DNA of 64,000 nucleotides from a bacterium (GCA_021809845.1 JAJZJW010000006.1:1-64000); one strand, 5' to 3'. Shown: positions 35,873 through 46,313, numbered from the stretch's first letter. The notes: a model not told the origin generated them from the sequence alone. A program made the numbers and translations.

Positions 35873-36187
35873 TTAAAATAAACCTGGAATGTTCAAACCT
35901 CCGGTAAGTTTGGACATTTCACCGGAAATAAGGTCTTTAGATTTATTTAATGCTTCATTAACAGAAGCCACTATTAAATCCTGCAGCATTTCCACATCAT
36001 CCGGATTTACCACTGTTTTATCTATAGTTATAGAAATCAATTCCTGTTTACCGTTAACCTTAGAAGTTATCATACCTCCGCCTGAACTGGCTTCTACTAC
36101 TTTCTCGGCAAGTTCTTCCTGCATTTTTAGCATATCGGATTGAAGTTTCTGAGCCTGTTTAAGCATTCCTGAAATATTTTTTGACAT
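35873..36187 (-). CDS. ybaB: YbaB/EbfC nucleoid-associated protein
   Basis: A 104-residue homodimeric DNA-binding protein. Typical: MLKQAQKLQSDMLKMQEEL coiled helix, then VEASSGGGMITSKVNGKQELISITID. The start at 36187 is preferred to the in-frame ATG at 36199 because the GGAGG inside the longer N-terminus is 5 bases before this ATG. It lies between dnaX and recR. Confidence 0.95.
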   Translation of the reverse strand: MSKNISGMLKQAQKLQSDMLKMQEELAEKVVEASSGGGMITSKVNGKQELISITIDKTVVNPDDVEMLQDLIVASVNEALNKSKDLISGEMSKLTGGLNIPGLF

Positions 36188-36378
36188 TTTAACCTCCATT
36201 TATATAAATAATCTGTTTAATACAAATTATATATGCTTTTTATATATGTTTTGCACTTGTTCCAATTTGTGCAAAATAAACATATAAAAAACTATTTTCA
36301 TTGCGCATCATGTACTATTATATTATTAATTTAATGTATTATTAATTTTTTATCAACAAAAATTTACAAATATATTTT

Positions 36379-38100
36379 TTACTCTTTAATATTCTCTATA
36401 AATCCGTCAAAAACTTCTTCAAATAAATTACGCATAATGTCGCTATTGATATCCGCATTAATAATATTGTCATCATCGCTTTTAATATTATCATTATTAT
36501 CAATATTGCCGTTGTCGCTATCATTCTTCTTCTTATTATTGTTATTATCTTTATCATTATTATGAGCTTCTTTGTTAATTATCTTTTCATGCTGAGCAGC
36601 CTTGCCTTTATTTTTATAATTAAAAGCAGAATCTGTTTGTGTATTATTAAGCCTTACCGAAAATTTATCGTCTATATTATTAGTAATAGAATCGATATGC
36701 TCAAGAAAATCTTCCCCGTCAGCAACGATGCCGCTCTGTATTTCATTATCTAACCTGCGTTCTTCGCTGATATTCTTATTTGCCTTGCTTGTTTTATGGT
36801 TAAAATTGCATTCCTTAATATTTTGATTTTCCGGTAAAATATGGGCATCATCATTTATGATTTTATTATTGTTAATAATATCATTAACATTTACAGCATC
36901 GCTGCACGCATCTTTCTGCAAAGATTTTCTTTCCGTATCTGCCAGTTTGGTTATTGTATTAATTTTTTCTAATCTTTCCAATTTGTCTAATTTTTCCAGT
37001 ACCGCCTTTATTTCCATTTTAGACGGTGTGCTTATAAGCCTGAATATAATAAGCTCCATCATGAGAAGCGGCGAAGAGACACGCTGGTATCTGCCGTCTG
37101 CCTCAAGAAGAATGTCTATCATATCTAATATTTCAGCCTCTCCCTTGAGCCCTGTGAGAGGAATAAGCGAAGCAACATCAGCTTCAAGTATATCGCTTAT
37201 TATGCTTTTATAGTTTAATTTCAATACAAGAATATTTCTTAGAAAAAATGCCAGCTGTCTTATAAATTGCCTTATATCCGTTCCAGATATATAAATATCG
37301 TTTATTATTTTTATGGAATTTTCATAATCTTTTTTAAAAATATATTCGGTAATTTTTTTTATAGTTTCCTTTCCTGTTACACCAAGAATACTGCCGACAT
37401 CATCTTTTATTTCTTTGCCATAATAAGATATAACCGTATCAAAAGTGGAAAGAGCATCTCTGAGCGAACCGTCGCTTAAAGAGGCTATAGTCATGAGATT
37501 TTCGTCTGAAATCTCGATATTTTCTTCTCCGGCAATTTCTCTTAATTTTGAATAAATAACAGTGGGAGCAATTCTTTTGAAGGTAAATCTCTGGCATCTT
37601 GACAGTATTGTTTCGGGAACTTTATAAATTTCAGTGGTTGCAAAAATAAATTTAACATGTTCAGGCGGTTCTTCAAGGGTTTTTAAAAGCGCATTAAAAG
37701 CACTTTTCGAAAGCATATGCACTTCGTCTATTATATATATCTTATATTTTAAGCTTTGCGGGGAATACATAATATTTTCTTTAAGCTCTCGTATATCGTC
37801 TACCCCGGTATTTGATGCTCCGTCTATCTCAATAACATCAACAGAATTGCCTCCAAGCATTTCGGTGCATGCTTGACAGACGCCGCAAGGATGGGAAGTA
37901 GGACCTTTCTCGCAGTTTATAGACCTTGCAAGTATTCTCGCTATGGAAGTTTTTCCTACACCTCTGGTTCCTGAAAAAATGTAGGCATGAGCTACTCTGT
38001 CGGAATCAACAGCATTTTTAAGCGTTTTAACAATATCATCCTGCCCTATAACTTCGTCAAATGTTTTTGGTCTGTATTTTCTGGCTAATACTTGATACAT
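36379..38100 (-). CDS. dnaX: DNA polymerase III tau/gamma subunit
   Basis: A 573-residue clamp-loader ATPase. Walker A GTRGVGKT at 44-51, zinc-binding C63/C72/C75/C78, DEVH at 125-128 and the sensor region LSRCQRF. Domain III extends to about 360. The C-terminal ~200 residues are low-complexity and very rich in Asn, Asp and Lys, with no recognisable tau polymerase-binding domain. I did not see an obvious frameshift signal for gamma production. It heads the dnaX-ybaB-recR group. Confidence 0.95.
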   Translation of the reverse strand: MYQVLARKYRPKTFDEVIGQDDIVKTLKNAVDSDRVAHAYIFSGTRGVGKTSIARILARSINCEKGPTSHPCGVCQACTEMLGGNSVDVIEIDGASNTGVDDIRELKENIMYSPQSLKYKIYIIDEVHMLSKSAFNALLKTLEEPPEHVKFIFATTEIYKVPETILSRCQRFTFKRIAPTVIYSKLREIAGEENIEISDENLMTIASLSDGSLRDALSTFDTVISYYGKEIKDDVGSILGVTGKETIKKITEYIFKKDYENSIKIINDIYISGTDIRQFIRQLAFFLRNILVLKLNYKSIISDILEADVASLIPLTGLKGEAEILDMIDILLEADGRYQRVSSPLLMMELIIFRLISTPSKMEIKAVLEKLDKLERLEKINTITKLADTERKSLQKDACSDAVNVNDIINNNKIINDDAHILPENQNIKECNFNHKTSKANKNISEERRLDNEIQSGIVADGEDFLEHIDSITNNIDDKFSVRLNNTQTDSAFNYKNKGKAAQHEKIINKEAHNNDKDNNNNKKKNDSDNGNIDNNDNIKSDDDNIINADINSDIMRNLFEEVFDGFIENIKE

Positions 38101-38541
38101 TTTTATATTATTATATTGCTATATTATTTTTATATTAAAAAATTAGGAAAATTAGAAACGGACCCTATTTTTTACGTTTTATTATGGCAAAACTAGAAAC
38201 AGACGCTATTTTTTACTTTTTATTTATGTAGCGATTCTTTTCCATTTTTACAATTTTCATATTATATATTATTAAATAATTATAGCATAAATATAATAAT
38301 AAATTTTAAAATTATGGAATAGAAGACGCAAACTAATAAATTGCAGTATAATTAATGATAGAATAAGAATTACAAAGCATTTTTGACGAATATATGCTAA
38401 AATTATATTATAAATGCTGAACAAAAATCAAAAAAACAGCGATAAGGCTAATCACGTGTGCAATATATTAACTAATGCGCACAACTATATATTATCTATA
38501 TATTATTAATATAATATTATATTATTTTGATTTAACCGGTT
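38101..38541. other. 441-bp divergent intergenic region (dnaX / yggS)
   Basis: AT-rich spacer between divergent dnaX and yggS. It contains the 41-bp tandem repeat at 38148-38228 and a pure AT tract near 38488-38526. I looked for an SRP RNA (often near dnaX) and found none. No gene is supported. Confidence 0.7.
38148..38228. repeat. Imperfect tandem repeat, 41-bp period
   Basis: AAAATTAGAAACGGACCCTA at 38148 and AAAACTAGAAACAGACGCTA at 38189 both continue TTTTTTAC and a T-rich tail ending TATG. They differ at a few positions only. The arrangement (GAAAC core followed by T-rich tract) resembles the repeat at 18204-18276 and may be a small dispersed family. Confidence 0.6.
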
Positions 38542-39402
38542 ATGCTCAACGAAAACATATTAAAAATAAATAATGCCGTGAGACTATCCGCAGCCAAAAG
38601 CGGCAGAAATTATCAAGACATTACTATTCTTGCCGCCTCAAAAACCAGAAATGTAGACGAAATAATTAAAGCTTGCCAGTCCGGAATAACTGTTTTCGGA
38701 GAAAATTACGTTCAGGAATTTCTGGGAAAATACGATTATTTTAAAAACATTTCTTCTATAAATAATTCAAACTACCGTAGTGGTAGTTCTTACTATAAAG
38801 ACGATAACGATATTACTGCGAGCGGTAATTTAAAAAGCCGAAGCGAAGGTAATAATATCGCCTTTCATAACATTGCATCTACCTGCATTTTTAAGAATTT
38901 AAAATGGCATTTAATAGGCAAACTGCAAAAAAATAAAGTTAAATATGTAGCAAAAAAAATAAGCATGATTCATTCCGTTGACAGTTTTGAACTTGCGAAA
39001 CTTATAGATAAATTCTCGGTAAATGATGCTCTTCTCGGAAATAAAGTTCAAATTCTTATTGAAATTAATATTGCGGACGAATCAACTAAGTCTGGCATCA
39101 GGTTAGACGATTTAGACGATGCAAAGGAATTGATGTATAATTTAAACAGCTTAAATAATATTGAACTAAGAGGGTTTATGACCATGCCTCCTTATGCAGA
39201 AAATCCCGAACAGAACAGAATTTATTTTAAAGCACTAAAAGATTTTCTCGATTTTGCCAATCAAAAAAATATGTACAAAAATGAACTCACAGAACTTTCC
39301 ATGGGAACTTCAAACGATTTTACAGTTGCAATTGAAGAAGGTGCAACAATCGTTAGGTTGGGAACTATTATTTTTGGCGAAAGATTTTATGCAAATAAAT
39401 GA
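38542..39402 (+). CDS. yggS: YggS-family PLP homeostasis protein
   Basis: A 286-residue PLP-binding TIM-barrel protein (PLPBP/PROSC family, usually about 230). PLP lysine K34 lies in ILAASKTRNVDEI. Also visible: FGENYVQEF, WHLIGKLQKNK, IHSVDSFELA, EINIADESTKSG, LRGFMTMPPY and SMGTSNDFTVAIEEGATIVRLGT. A Ser/Asn/Asp-rich insertion at about 70-125 sits between two conserved strands and explains the length. It is a lone plus-strand gene; no Shine-Dalgarno is evident. Confidence 0.93.
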   Translation: MLNENILKINNAVRLSAAKSGRNYQDITILAASKTRNVDEIIKACQSGITVFGENYVQEFLGKYDYFKNISSINNSNYRSGSSYYKDDNDITASGNLKSRSEGNNIAFHNIASTCIFKNLKWHLIGKLQKNKVKYVAKKISMIHSVDSFELAKLIDKFSVNDALLGNKVQILIEINIADESTKSGIRLDDLDDAKELMYNLNSLNNIELRGFMTMPPYAENPEQNRIYFKALKDFLDFANQKNMYKNELTELSMGTSNDFTVAIEEGATIVRLGTIIFGERFYANK

Positions 39403-39517
39403 TAATTGATAATTTTAATTGGTTTAATTATTATTAAAATAGATTATTATTAGTTCGCCAAGACAATTTATTTCTTGTCAGTTAATCTTATAATTAAGGG
39501 ACGGTTAATTAAACTAA

Positions 39518-41374
39518 TTAAATTTCTATTCTCATTAATATACCGTGAATTTTTTCGGCGGGCAGATTGTAAAATCTGACGAAAGAAGGGGATAGTTTTT
39601 TTATTAGAGCAAATATTTTCCAGATAATATTATTACTTATCACTTCTTCTATACCATAAAATATTACCTTTTCATTTACATTATAAACACGAAGTATATT
39701 TTCTATATTTAATATCTCAAGGTAACCCGCTTTAATAATAAAATGTTTTAACCCGGGGGCTATATCATTTTCAAACTTGCTTTCTATTCCGTATGGAACA
39801 TTTTTCGTATAAATTGAAACTATTATGTTGTTTTCGTATATTATATTGTTTTCAAAAAGTGTAGTGGTAATATAATATGGAATTTTATTTATATCACGTG
39901 CAAAAAATAAAGCCGAACCTTTAATTTTTGGCATGCTTTTATATAACTCATTATATTCTTTAAGAAATTTATCAATATCCGTTAGTTTATATGCTTTATA
40001 TAATTTTTCTTGTCCTTTGGTATATATCATGATTATTAAAAATGGGACTAACGCTATGAGAAGTGCAACATACCCGCCTTTTAGGGTTTTAAATAAAAGA
40101 TTAGACATTAAAAAAGAAATATCGACAAATATTATAAATATGGAAGACACAAACAAAATGAATCTTCGTTCATGATAAAAATATATGCTTATCATTATAC
40201 CGGTAAACGTCATGGTGCCGCTGACGGCAAGACCATAAGCCATAGCTATATTATCCGATGTTCTGAATGCTGTCATTATTAAAATAACGCAGATAAATAA
40301 AAACCAGTTTGCAAGGTTTATATAAATTTGCGACTGCATTTTATCTGAAGTATATTGAACTTTTAAAAGCGGCAGAATTCTGGTAGTAATTCCCTGATAA
40401 ATAATGGAAAATATACCGCTTATTACAGCTTGCGACGCTATAACAGTGGCTATTATGCTCAAAAGTAAAAATGGAATATAAAGCAGGTGCGATTCTTCGT
40501 ATATCATTTGAAAAAATACATTGCTTGATTTTAAATGGTCTACCATAAAAGAACCCTGCCCTATATAACTCAGCACCAATGTGCCGAATACAAAGTACCA
40601 TGCTTTTCTTATAGGCTCTCTGCCTATATGCCCCATATCTGCGTACAATGCCTCGCCGCCGGTAGCAGACAAAATAACGTCGGAAAGCACAAAAAAGCTT
40701 ACGAGTCCATGTCCTGCAACGCTCCTTACATTCATATTAATATGGAACATAAAAACCATGGCATAGTACGGGTTTATTGCTTTTAAAATAACAGGATTGT
40801 AAATTATTGATATAATTCCTGTTATACCAAGCGTTATAAACCACACAAACATAATTGGACCAAACGTTTTACCTATTTTATCAGTACCTTTATGCTGAAA
40901 CCAAAATAAAAATATCGCTATTACAACCGATATAAAAACTACTAAAGATGTAGAGATAGTGCTGAACGCAGGGATTAAAGCAATACCTTCTACAGCGCTA
41001 AGGATACTGATAGCCGGCGTTATTACGCTATCCCCTATTAATAAAGACAGTGCAATATAAGAAATTATAGTAATAAATGCCATTTCTCTTGCCGATTTCA
41101 CTACTTTTCGCAATACAGTTCTGAGAATAATTGTACCGCCTTCATTATTTTCGCTGATATTCATTGCAAACCAGACGTACTGCACCGAGACTATAACTAT
41201 TAAAGTCCATATAATAAGTGATAGAACGCCTAATATATTAAAAATAGTGGGTCTGAGATATGCAAATATTACTGCTAAAGTATAGATTGGGCTTGTTCCG
41301 ATATCCCCAAAAACTAAACCTAACGCTTTCATGGGATTGCTTTCGCAAAAATTTTTCAATCCTTCGGAATTCAT
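39518..41374 (-). CDS. kup: KUP-family potassium uptake permease
   Basis: A 618-residue transporter with about 12 membrane helices in the first 450 residues and a C-terminal cytosolic domain. The N-terminus KALGLVFGDIGTSPIYTL is the Kup signature, followed by GGTIILRTVLRK, GDSVITPAISILSAVEGI and GGEALYADMGHIG. Kup proteins import K+ with H+ symport and are often used at low pH or when other systems fail. The C-terminal FFARDINKIPYYI matches the family. It lies downstream of the APC permease by about 105 bp. Confidence 0.94.
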   Translation of the reverse strand: MNSEGLKNFCESNPMKALGLVFGDIGTSPIYTLAVIFAYLRPTIFNILGVLSLIIWTLIVIVSVQYVWFAMNISENNEGGTIILRTVLRKVVKSAREMAFITIISYIALSLLIGDSVITPAISILSAVEGIALIPAFSTISTSLVVFISVVIAIFLFWFQHKGTDKIGKTFGPIMFVWFITLGITGIISIIYNPVILKAINPYYAMVFMFHINMNVRSVAGHGLVSFFVLSDVILSATGGEALYADMGHIGREPIRKAWYFVFGTLVLSYIGQGSFMVDHLKSSNVFFQMIYEESHLLYIPFLLLSIIATVIASQAVISGIFSIIYQGITTRILPLLKVQYTSDKMQSQIYINLANWFLFICVILIMTAFRTSDNIAMAYGLAVSGTMTFTGIMISIYFYHERRFILFVSSIFIIFVDISFLMSNLLFKTLKGGYVALLIALVPFLIIMIYTKGQEKLYKAYKLTDIDKFLKEYNELYKSMPKIKGSALFFARDINKIPYYITTTLFENNIIYENNIIVSIYTKNVPYGIESKFENDIAPGLKHFIIKAGYLEILNIENILRVYNVNEKVIFYGIEEVISNNIIWKIFALIKKLSPSFVRFYNLPAEKIHGILMRIEI

Positions 41375-41479
41375 ATTTTTCCTATTTTTTAGATTTTTAA
41401 TTATAAGAATAAGATTCTAACATATTTTAAAAACTTATGTCAGCTTTAAATTAGAAAAATAAGGATGAGGTTTAAGAAC

Positions 41480-43072
41480 TTAAGGTCCGTGTTGTGTATG
41501 TCTATTGTCCGACGAGACGGCAGAGTTTTCGCTTGCGCAGCCTTCTTCTTCTATTAGATTTACTGTTACACTCACTTTAGCCAATATTTCTTTTCTGTAT
41601 TTTTTAAGATACATTATATAAATTATTATAACGCATATAGAAAGGATTGATGCCACACTCGCCTGAAAAATAGGGAACAGCGGCGGAATAACAGATTCAT
41701 ATAATACAAACATAAATATTAATGTTGCTAAAGCGGGCATAACATAATGCTCAATGGGATGAATAATGTTTCTCAGCAAACCTTGATGTTTTTCTTTCAA
41801 TCTTTTATATAGAACCATAATTGATGTATTTAACAAAAAATGCGTTATTATTAAACCATATAGCGCAATCGTAGTTAAAAATGCAAATGTTTCAGTCAGT
41901 CCTTTCTGTAATTTAGGATTTGCCGCCGAAACAGAAAACATCCTGCTGAAACCTATGCCTTCTATATGAAGCATAATGAAACCGGTCGACAACGCCAAAA
42001 TTGATGCTGATGCACCTATAAAGAGCAAAGACTTATAAGGCGTTTTAAATCTCTTATGAATATCTGAAAAAAAATCTGGCAGTATGTGGTCTCTTGCCAT
42101 TGCAAAATAAACCCTGGCTGCGTTAGACTGCATTGCCACAGAATCTGAAAATGCTGAATTTAGAGCAACCAATGAAAGCATCAAGCCGCCGGCAATGCCT
42201 GTATAAAAAGTAGCCACCAATATGCCGGGTATCGCGCTGTGAGCAAAACCAGCCATATTATTGACACCCCAGCCTACTACAAGAGAATATGAAACCTCGG
42301 TCAAAACTCCGCCTGTTACCAATAATCCGATAACTAAAGCTTTGGTTATCGACCTGTGAGATTTTACCTCTTCTCCTAAAGGTGCTGAGCCGCCGTATCC
42401 GATAAAACTGGTTATGGCAAAAATCATACCGAGACCGACTGAAGAAACAGGTCCGCCGTTAGGGTCAAAATAGCTTTTATAATTTGGCCATGCAAATGGG
42501 TTAAACACATTAAGTGTGTTATCCGGAGCTTTTAGGATAATAATTAGCGATAGGACAAATAAAAAACTGATTTCAAACAGTGCTGCCGCTTTTATATATT
42601 TCATCTGAATTTTTATGCCTAATATAGCAAGCATAATCGGAATTATAATAAAAATTAGAATCAGCGGCATCCACAGCCAACCAGCTATATTGATATTAAA
42701 AAAGTACTTCAGGGCGCCCGGCAAAACAACGCCGCCGATATAAGTAGGTATAGCGGCAGTACTTGCCACCTGGTACATAATATATAAAAAGCCCGTTAAA
42801 ACCGCGGGAGACGGTCCGTATGCCGTTGCAACATAACCATAATAGCCTCCTGCGCTCGCATGTCTTTTTGATAAATGGTAAAGTGTATTTACCTCAAGAT
42901 ACATAACCGCCATTGCGAGAAGGAAAGAAAGAGGCGTCAACACATAAGCGTAAATTGCGGCAGCGGTCATAAAAGCAACTGTATCGCATGCAGGAGCCAT
43001 AGCTGCGATTTCCTGAGCGACAGCCCCCAGAACCCCGATGTTTCCACGCTCTAATCTTTTTATTTCTTCCAT
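41480..43072 (-). CDS. APC-superfamily amino-acid/polyamine permease
   Basis: A 530-residue membrane protein with about 12 helices. The N-terminal helix 1 contains IAAMAPACDTVAFMTAAA, then HASAGGYYGYVATAYGPS (the APC pattern GG.Y.Y) and ITSFIGYGGSAPLGEEVKSHRSITKA, the EE.K loop. The AMARDHILPDFFSDIHKRFKTPY loop is typical of the family. Substrate cannot be read from sequence. It starts 19 bp after the polA stop, so it is probably co-transcribed with polA. Confidence 0.88.
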   Translation of the reverse strand: MEEIKRLERGNIGVLGAVAQEIAAMAPACDTVAFMTAAAIYAYVLTPLSFLLAMAVMYLEVNTLYHLSKRHASAGGYYGYVATAYGPSPAVLTGFLYIMYQVASTAAIPTYIGGVVLPGALKYFFNINIAGWLWMPLILIFIIIPIMLAILGIKIQMKYIKAAALFEISFLFVLSLIIILKAPDNTLNVFNPFAWPNYKSYFDPNGGPVSSVGLGMIFAITSFIGYGGSAPLGEEVKSHRSITKALVIGLLVTGGVLTEVSYSLVVGWGVNNMAGFAHSAIPGILVATFYTGIAGGLMLSLVALNSAFSDSVAMQSNAARVYFAMARDHILPDFFSDIHKRFKTPYKSLLFIGASASILALSTGFIMLHIEGIGFSRMFSVSAANPKLQKGLTETFAFLTTIALYGLIITHFLLNTSIMVLYKRLKEKHQGLLRNIIHPIEHYVMPALATLIFMFVLYESVIPPLFPIFQASVASILSICVIIIYIMYLKKYRKEILAKVSVTVNLIEEEGCASENSAVSSDNRHTQHGP

Positions 43073-43091
43073 AACTTCAATCGGCTACAAA

Positions 43092-46000
43092 TTAATGTGC
43101 CTCGTCCCAGTTTTTACCTTTGCCTATATTTATGACTAAAGGAACTTCGCCAAGCAAGGTCTTATCGGTCATCTTTGATTTAATTATATCTTCCAAAACT
43201 TCAACTTCGCTCATTTCAGCTTCAAATATAAGTTCATCATGTATCTGAAGTATCATCTTAGTTTTAAGCTGCCTGTTTTTAAGTTCGTTATAAATATTAA
43301 TCATTGCAATCTTTATAATATCGGCGGCTGTTCCCTGAATAGGGGCATTAATAGCGGCTCTTTCTGCAAAGGAAGAACCATTTTTTACAGAAGAATTTAT
43401 ATCCTTAATATAGCATCTTCTGCCTAACAATGTTTTCACATAACCGTTTTTTTTGGCTTCTTTTACTATATTTTCCATGTAATATTTTACGGCAAAATGC
43501 TTCTCGAAGAACGAATCTATATATATTTTTGCTTCTTTTTGAGTTATATTTAATTCTTTCGATAGTCCATAAGGGCTCATGCCGTAAATTATTCCAAAAT
43601 TTATTACCTTTGCTCTTCGTCGCATGTCTGCGTCAATATCTTCCGGTTTAACTCCAAAAACTTCCGAAGCCGTCTTCAGATGTATATCTTCATTATTTTT
43701 AAAACTTTCGATAAAAGAAGGGTCTTTTGAGATAGACGCCATAACACGCAAATCTATCTGCGAATAATCGGCGCTAATTAATAACTTGCCGTCAGGTGCT
43801 ATAAAAGCCTGCCTTATTTTTCTTCCTTCAATGCCTGCAATGGGAATATTCTGGAGATTAGGGTCTTTACTTGCAAGCCTTCCGGTGGAGGTTTTTATCT
43901 GACTGAAAGATGTATGGATTCTGCTGTTCCTGTCTAATTTTCTTAAAAGAACATCTGTAAAAGATGTCTTCAGCTTTATTTTATTTCTGTACGAAATTAT
44001 GCTGTCTAAAAATAATAAATAATCTTTATGTGCAAACCCATTTTCGTATTTTAAATAGGCATCCGCATTAGCCTGTTTTATTTCAGCAGCCGGATTTTCA
44101 ACATTACTATTGACGCTGCTATCATGAGCATTGGTTTTCTTTGCATTTTCAAATAACAATTCCACGTCATTCTTCAATTTTAAAAGAACTTCTATATCTG
44201 TACTATTTTTTTTTATTCTTTGAAACTTAAGTTCGTCAAACATAACCTCGCTTAACTGTTTGGGAGAATTTATATTAAATTCTCTCCCCGCAATTTTATA
44301 TATTGTGCCCGCCATCTTTCGGGCTTCAAGCTCTAACTCAGCAGATAAAACAAATAATTTATCTTTGTCCACCATAAATCCGGTCTCTTCGATATCTGCA
44401 AGAATGGAGGCAAGCGGCATATCTACGCCAAAAAAAATCTTCTTCAGTTCATCATCTTTATCAAACTCTTTAAGTTGAAGACGAAAAATAAAATATGATA
44501 AAAAAGCCTTGTTCTCTTTAGCAGCTGCGGTAATTTCTCTTAGCCCGTCCAAGTTTCCAGAAAATTCATTAATTAAATCTTCGAAAGTATGACTATGGAT
44601 TACAGGATTTAATAGATATGAAGCTATCGCTATATCAAAAAATCCGTTATTGAGGTTAATATTATAATATGTTAAATATCTGCGCATAGAATTAATATCA
44701 AATCCTATTTTTTTAACGGTTTGAGCTGATAATTCTGCAATTATATCTTTATTCTTTAAAAAATCTTCCAAATTAATATTAAAACATCCATTTTTATTTG
44801 AAAATAAATATATTTTTTCTTCCATTTTATCTTTATGAGCGAATAAATCTTCGCTATTATCTGCATTATTATTTTGACCGCGCTTTTTTAATTTTAATTG
44901 CTTTACGTCACTTTCGCAACTAACCGAACCGATGCTGTTTGTAATGTCTGCACAATCGATATAAATTGCAAGCTCATTATCGCATATTTCAGATAATTTT
45001 TTAATATTGCAGGCGGCTTCGCTATCATCATTGTTATCCTCCGCTTTATATTTATTATCTGCAGAATCTGACCCATTTTCTTTGATTTTTCTGTTTTTAA
45101 TATCAATATTATTATTTAAACCTGCATTCTTTGATATATCTAAATATATAGATTTATTTTCATCATGAGCGTGATTGCCGTTGCCGTCATTAGTATTATT
45201 TTCGCTATGCTCCTTGTTGAGACTTTCTATATTGTTTAATTTGAGTTGTTTTATCAGGGAATAAAATTCAAATTCTTTAAATATTTTATAAAGAGCCTCA
45301 TAATTCTGCCGTTCTAATGCAAAATCTTCTAACTCTTCAATTTTTTTATCCTTGTTGTATATATAACATATTTTATATACACCGCTGTTGTAACAATTGG
45401 CAGTCCCGTCTGAATTTGAATTTTTCGAATTTTCTATATAATTTTGGATGGTTAAATCTTTGTCAATATTGCCGCCATTAATAATATTATTGTTATTAAT
45501 ATTGTCATTTTCAGCCGTATTTAAAGATAATTGCGGAACAAAATATGATTCTTCAAACGGCAAGTCTTTATAAAAAGAAGCTAATTTTAAAGAATCGTAA
45601 GCATCTTCTTTGTGAGCTGTGAGCAATTCTTTCATTTTTGACTGCTTGATTAGGTCTAAGCTATTATATATGCCGTCTAAGCTGCCATAAGTTCTTATTA
45701 GACTTAAGGCTGTTTTTTCGCCTATCCCTTTAATCCCGGGTATATTATCCGATGCATCACCCATTAATGCAAGAATATATTTAAATTCTTCCGGCTTGAT
45801 GCCGTATGTTTTTTCAAATAACTCATCAGTTACAAGAACATCTTTCTGCGCATCGTATATACAAACTTTAGGCGACAACAGCTGCTTAAGATCTTTATCG
45901 CTTGTTACAATGCAGGCTGTTTTGCTTGTTTTTGAAAATTTACCAGTTATACAAGCAATTAAATCATCGGCCTCGTATCCTTCTAATTTGAAGGTTTTAA

Positions 46001-46313
46001 AACCGAGGAAATAAGATATTAAGGTGATGTAATCAACTTGTTTTACTAAATCTTCCGGCATTTCGGCTCTATTAGCTTTATAGTCTTTATACAATTCTTT
46101 TCTTAAACTTTTTCTAGAATCGAATATACATGCGCCGTATTTTATATTAAATTTTGTTTTAAGTTTAATAAGCATACGGGTATAACCCAGAATGGCTCCG
46201 GTAGGAAATCCTTTAGAATTGACAAGAGGAGGCAGAGCGTAAAAAGCTCTATAAAAATATGAACTGGAATCTATGAGAAAAATGTCGCTTTCTATATTAG
46301 GCGGTTTTAACAT
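43092..46313 (-). CDS. polA: DNA polymerase I with Asn-rich insertions
   Basis: About 1073 residues, well above the usual 870-930. Domains: 5' nuclease (about 10-260; DSSSYFYRAFYALPP, GYEADDLIA, DNIPGIKGIGEKTA), an Asn/Asp-rich low-complexity stretch (about 268-440), a degenerate 3'-5' exonuclease (about 448-625) and the polymerase domain (about 635-end; ADYSQIDLRVMA, RRRAKVINFGIIYGMSPYGLS, QIHDELIFE). The exonuclease site reads DCA where active enzymes have DxE, so proofreading is probably lost. ATG at 46313 is preferred over the in-frame TTG at 46319; no Shine-Dalgarno is clear. Confidence 0.94.
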   Translation of the reverse strand: MLKPPNIESDIFLIDSSSYFYRAFYALPPLVNSKGFPTGAILGYTRMLIKLKTKFNIKYGACIFDSRKSLRKELYKDYKANRAEMPEDLVKQVDYITLISYFLGFKTFKLEGYEADDLIACITGKFSKTSKTACIVTSDKDLKQLLSPKVCIYDAQKDVLVTDELFEKTYGIKPEEFKYILALMGDASDNIPGIKGIGEKTALSLIRTYGSLDGIYNSLDLIKQSKMKELLTAHKEDAYDSLKLASFYKDLPFEESYFVPQLSLNTAENDNINNNNIINGGNIDKDLTIQNYIENSKNSNSDGTANCYNSGVYKICYIYNKDKKIEELEDFALERQNYEALYKIFKEFEFYSLIKQLKLNNIESLNKEHSENNTNDGNGNHAHDENKSIYLDISKNAGLNNNIDIKNRKIKENGSDSADNKYKAEDNNDDSEAACNIKKLSEICDNELAIYIDCADITNSIGSVSCESDVKQLKLKKRGQNNNADNSEDLFAHKDKMEEKIYLFSNKNGCFNINLEDFLKNKDIIAELSAQTVKKIGFDINSMRRYLTYYNINLNNGFFDIAIASYLLNPVIHSHTFEDLINEFSGNLDGLREITAAAKENKAFLSYFIFRLQLKEFDKDDELKKIFFGVDMPLASILADIEETGFMVDKDKLFVLSAELELEARKMAGTIYKIAGREFNINSPKQLSEVMFDELKFQRIKKNSTDIEVLLKLKNDVELLFENAKKTNAHDSSVNSNVENPAAEIKQANADAYLKYENGFAHKDYLLFLDSIISYRNKIKLKTSFTDVLLRKLDRNSRIHTSFSQIKTSTGRLASKDPNLQNIPIAGIEGRKIRQAFIAPDGKLLISADYSQIDLRVMASISKDPSFIESFKNNEDIHLKTASEVFGVKPEDIDADMRRRAKVINFGIIYGMSPYGLSKELNITQKEAKIYIDSFFEKHFAVKYYMENIVKEAKKNGYVKTLLGRRCYIKDINSSVKNGSSFAERAAINAPIQGTAADIIKIAMINIYNELKNRQLKTKMILQIHDELIFEAEMSEVEVLEDIIKSKMTDKTLLGEVPLVINIGKGKNWDEAH

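Noticed and set aside
38101-38541. Possible SRP (4.5S) RNA upstream of dnaX
   Set aside because: The region is almost all A/T with no GGAA-type tetraloop or conserved SRP helix 8 sequence.
39403-39517. Convergent terminator between yggS and kup
   Set aside because: Only very short AT-rich stems (GACAA/TTGTC) are visible; not enough for a supported call.
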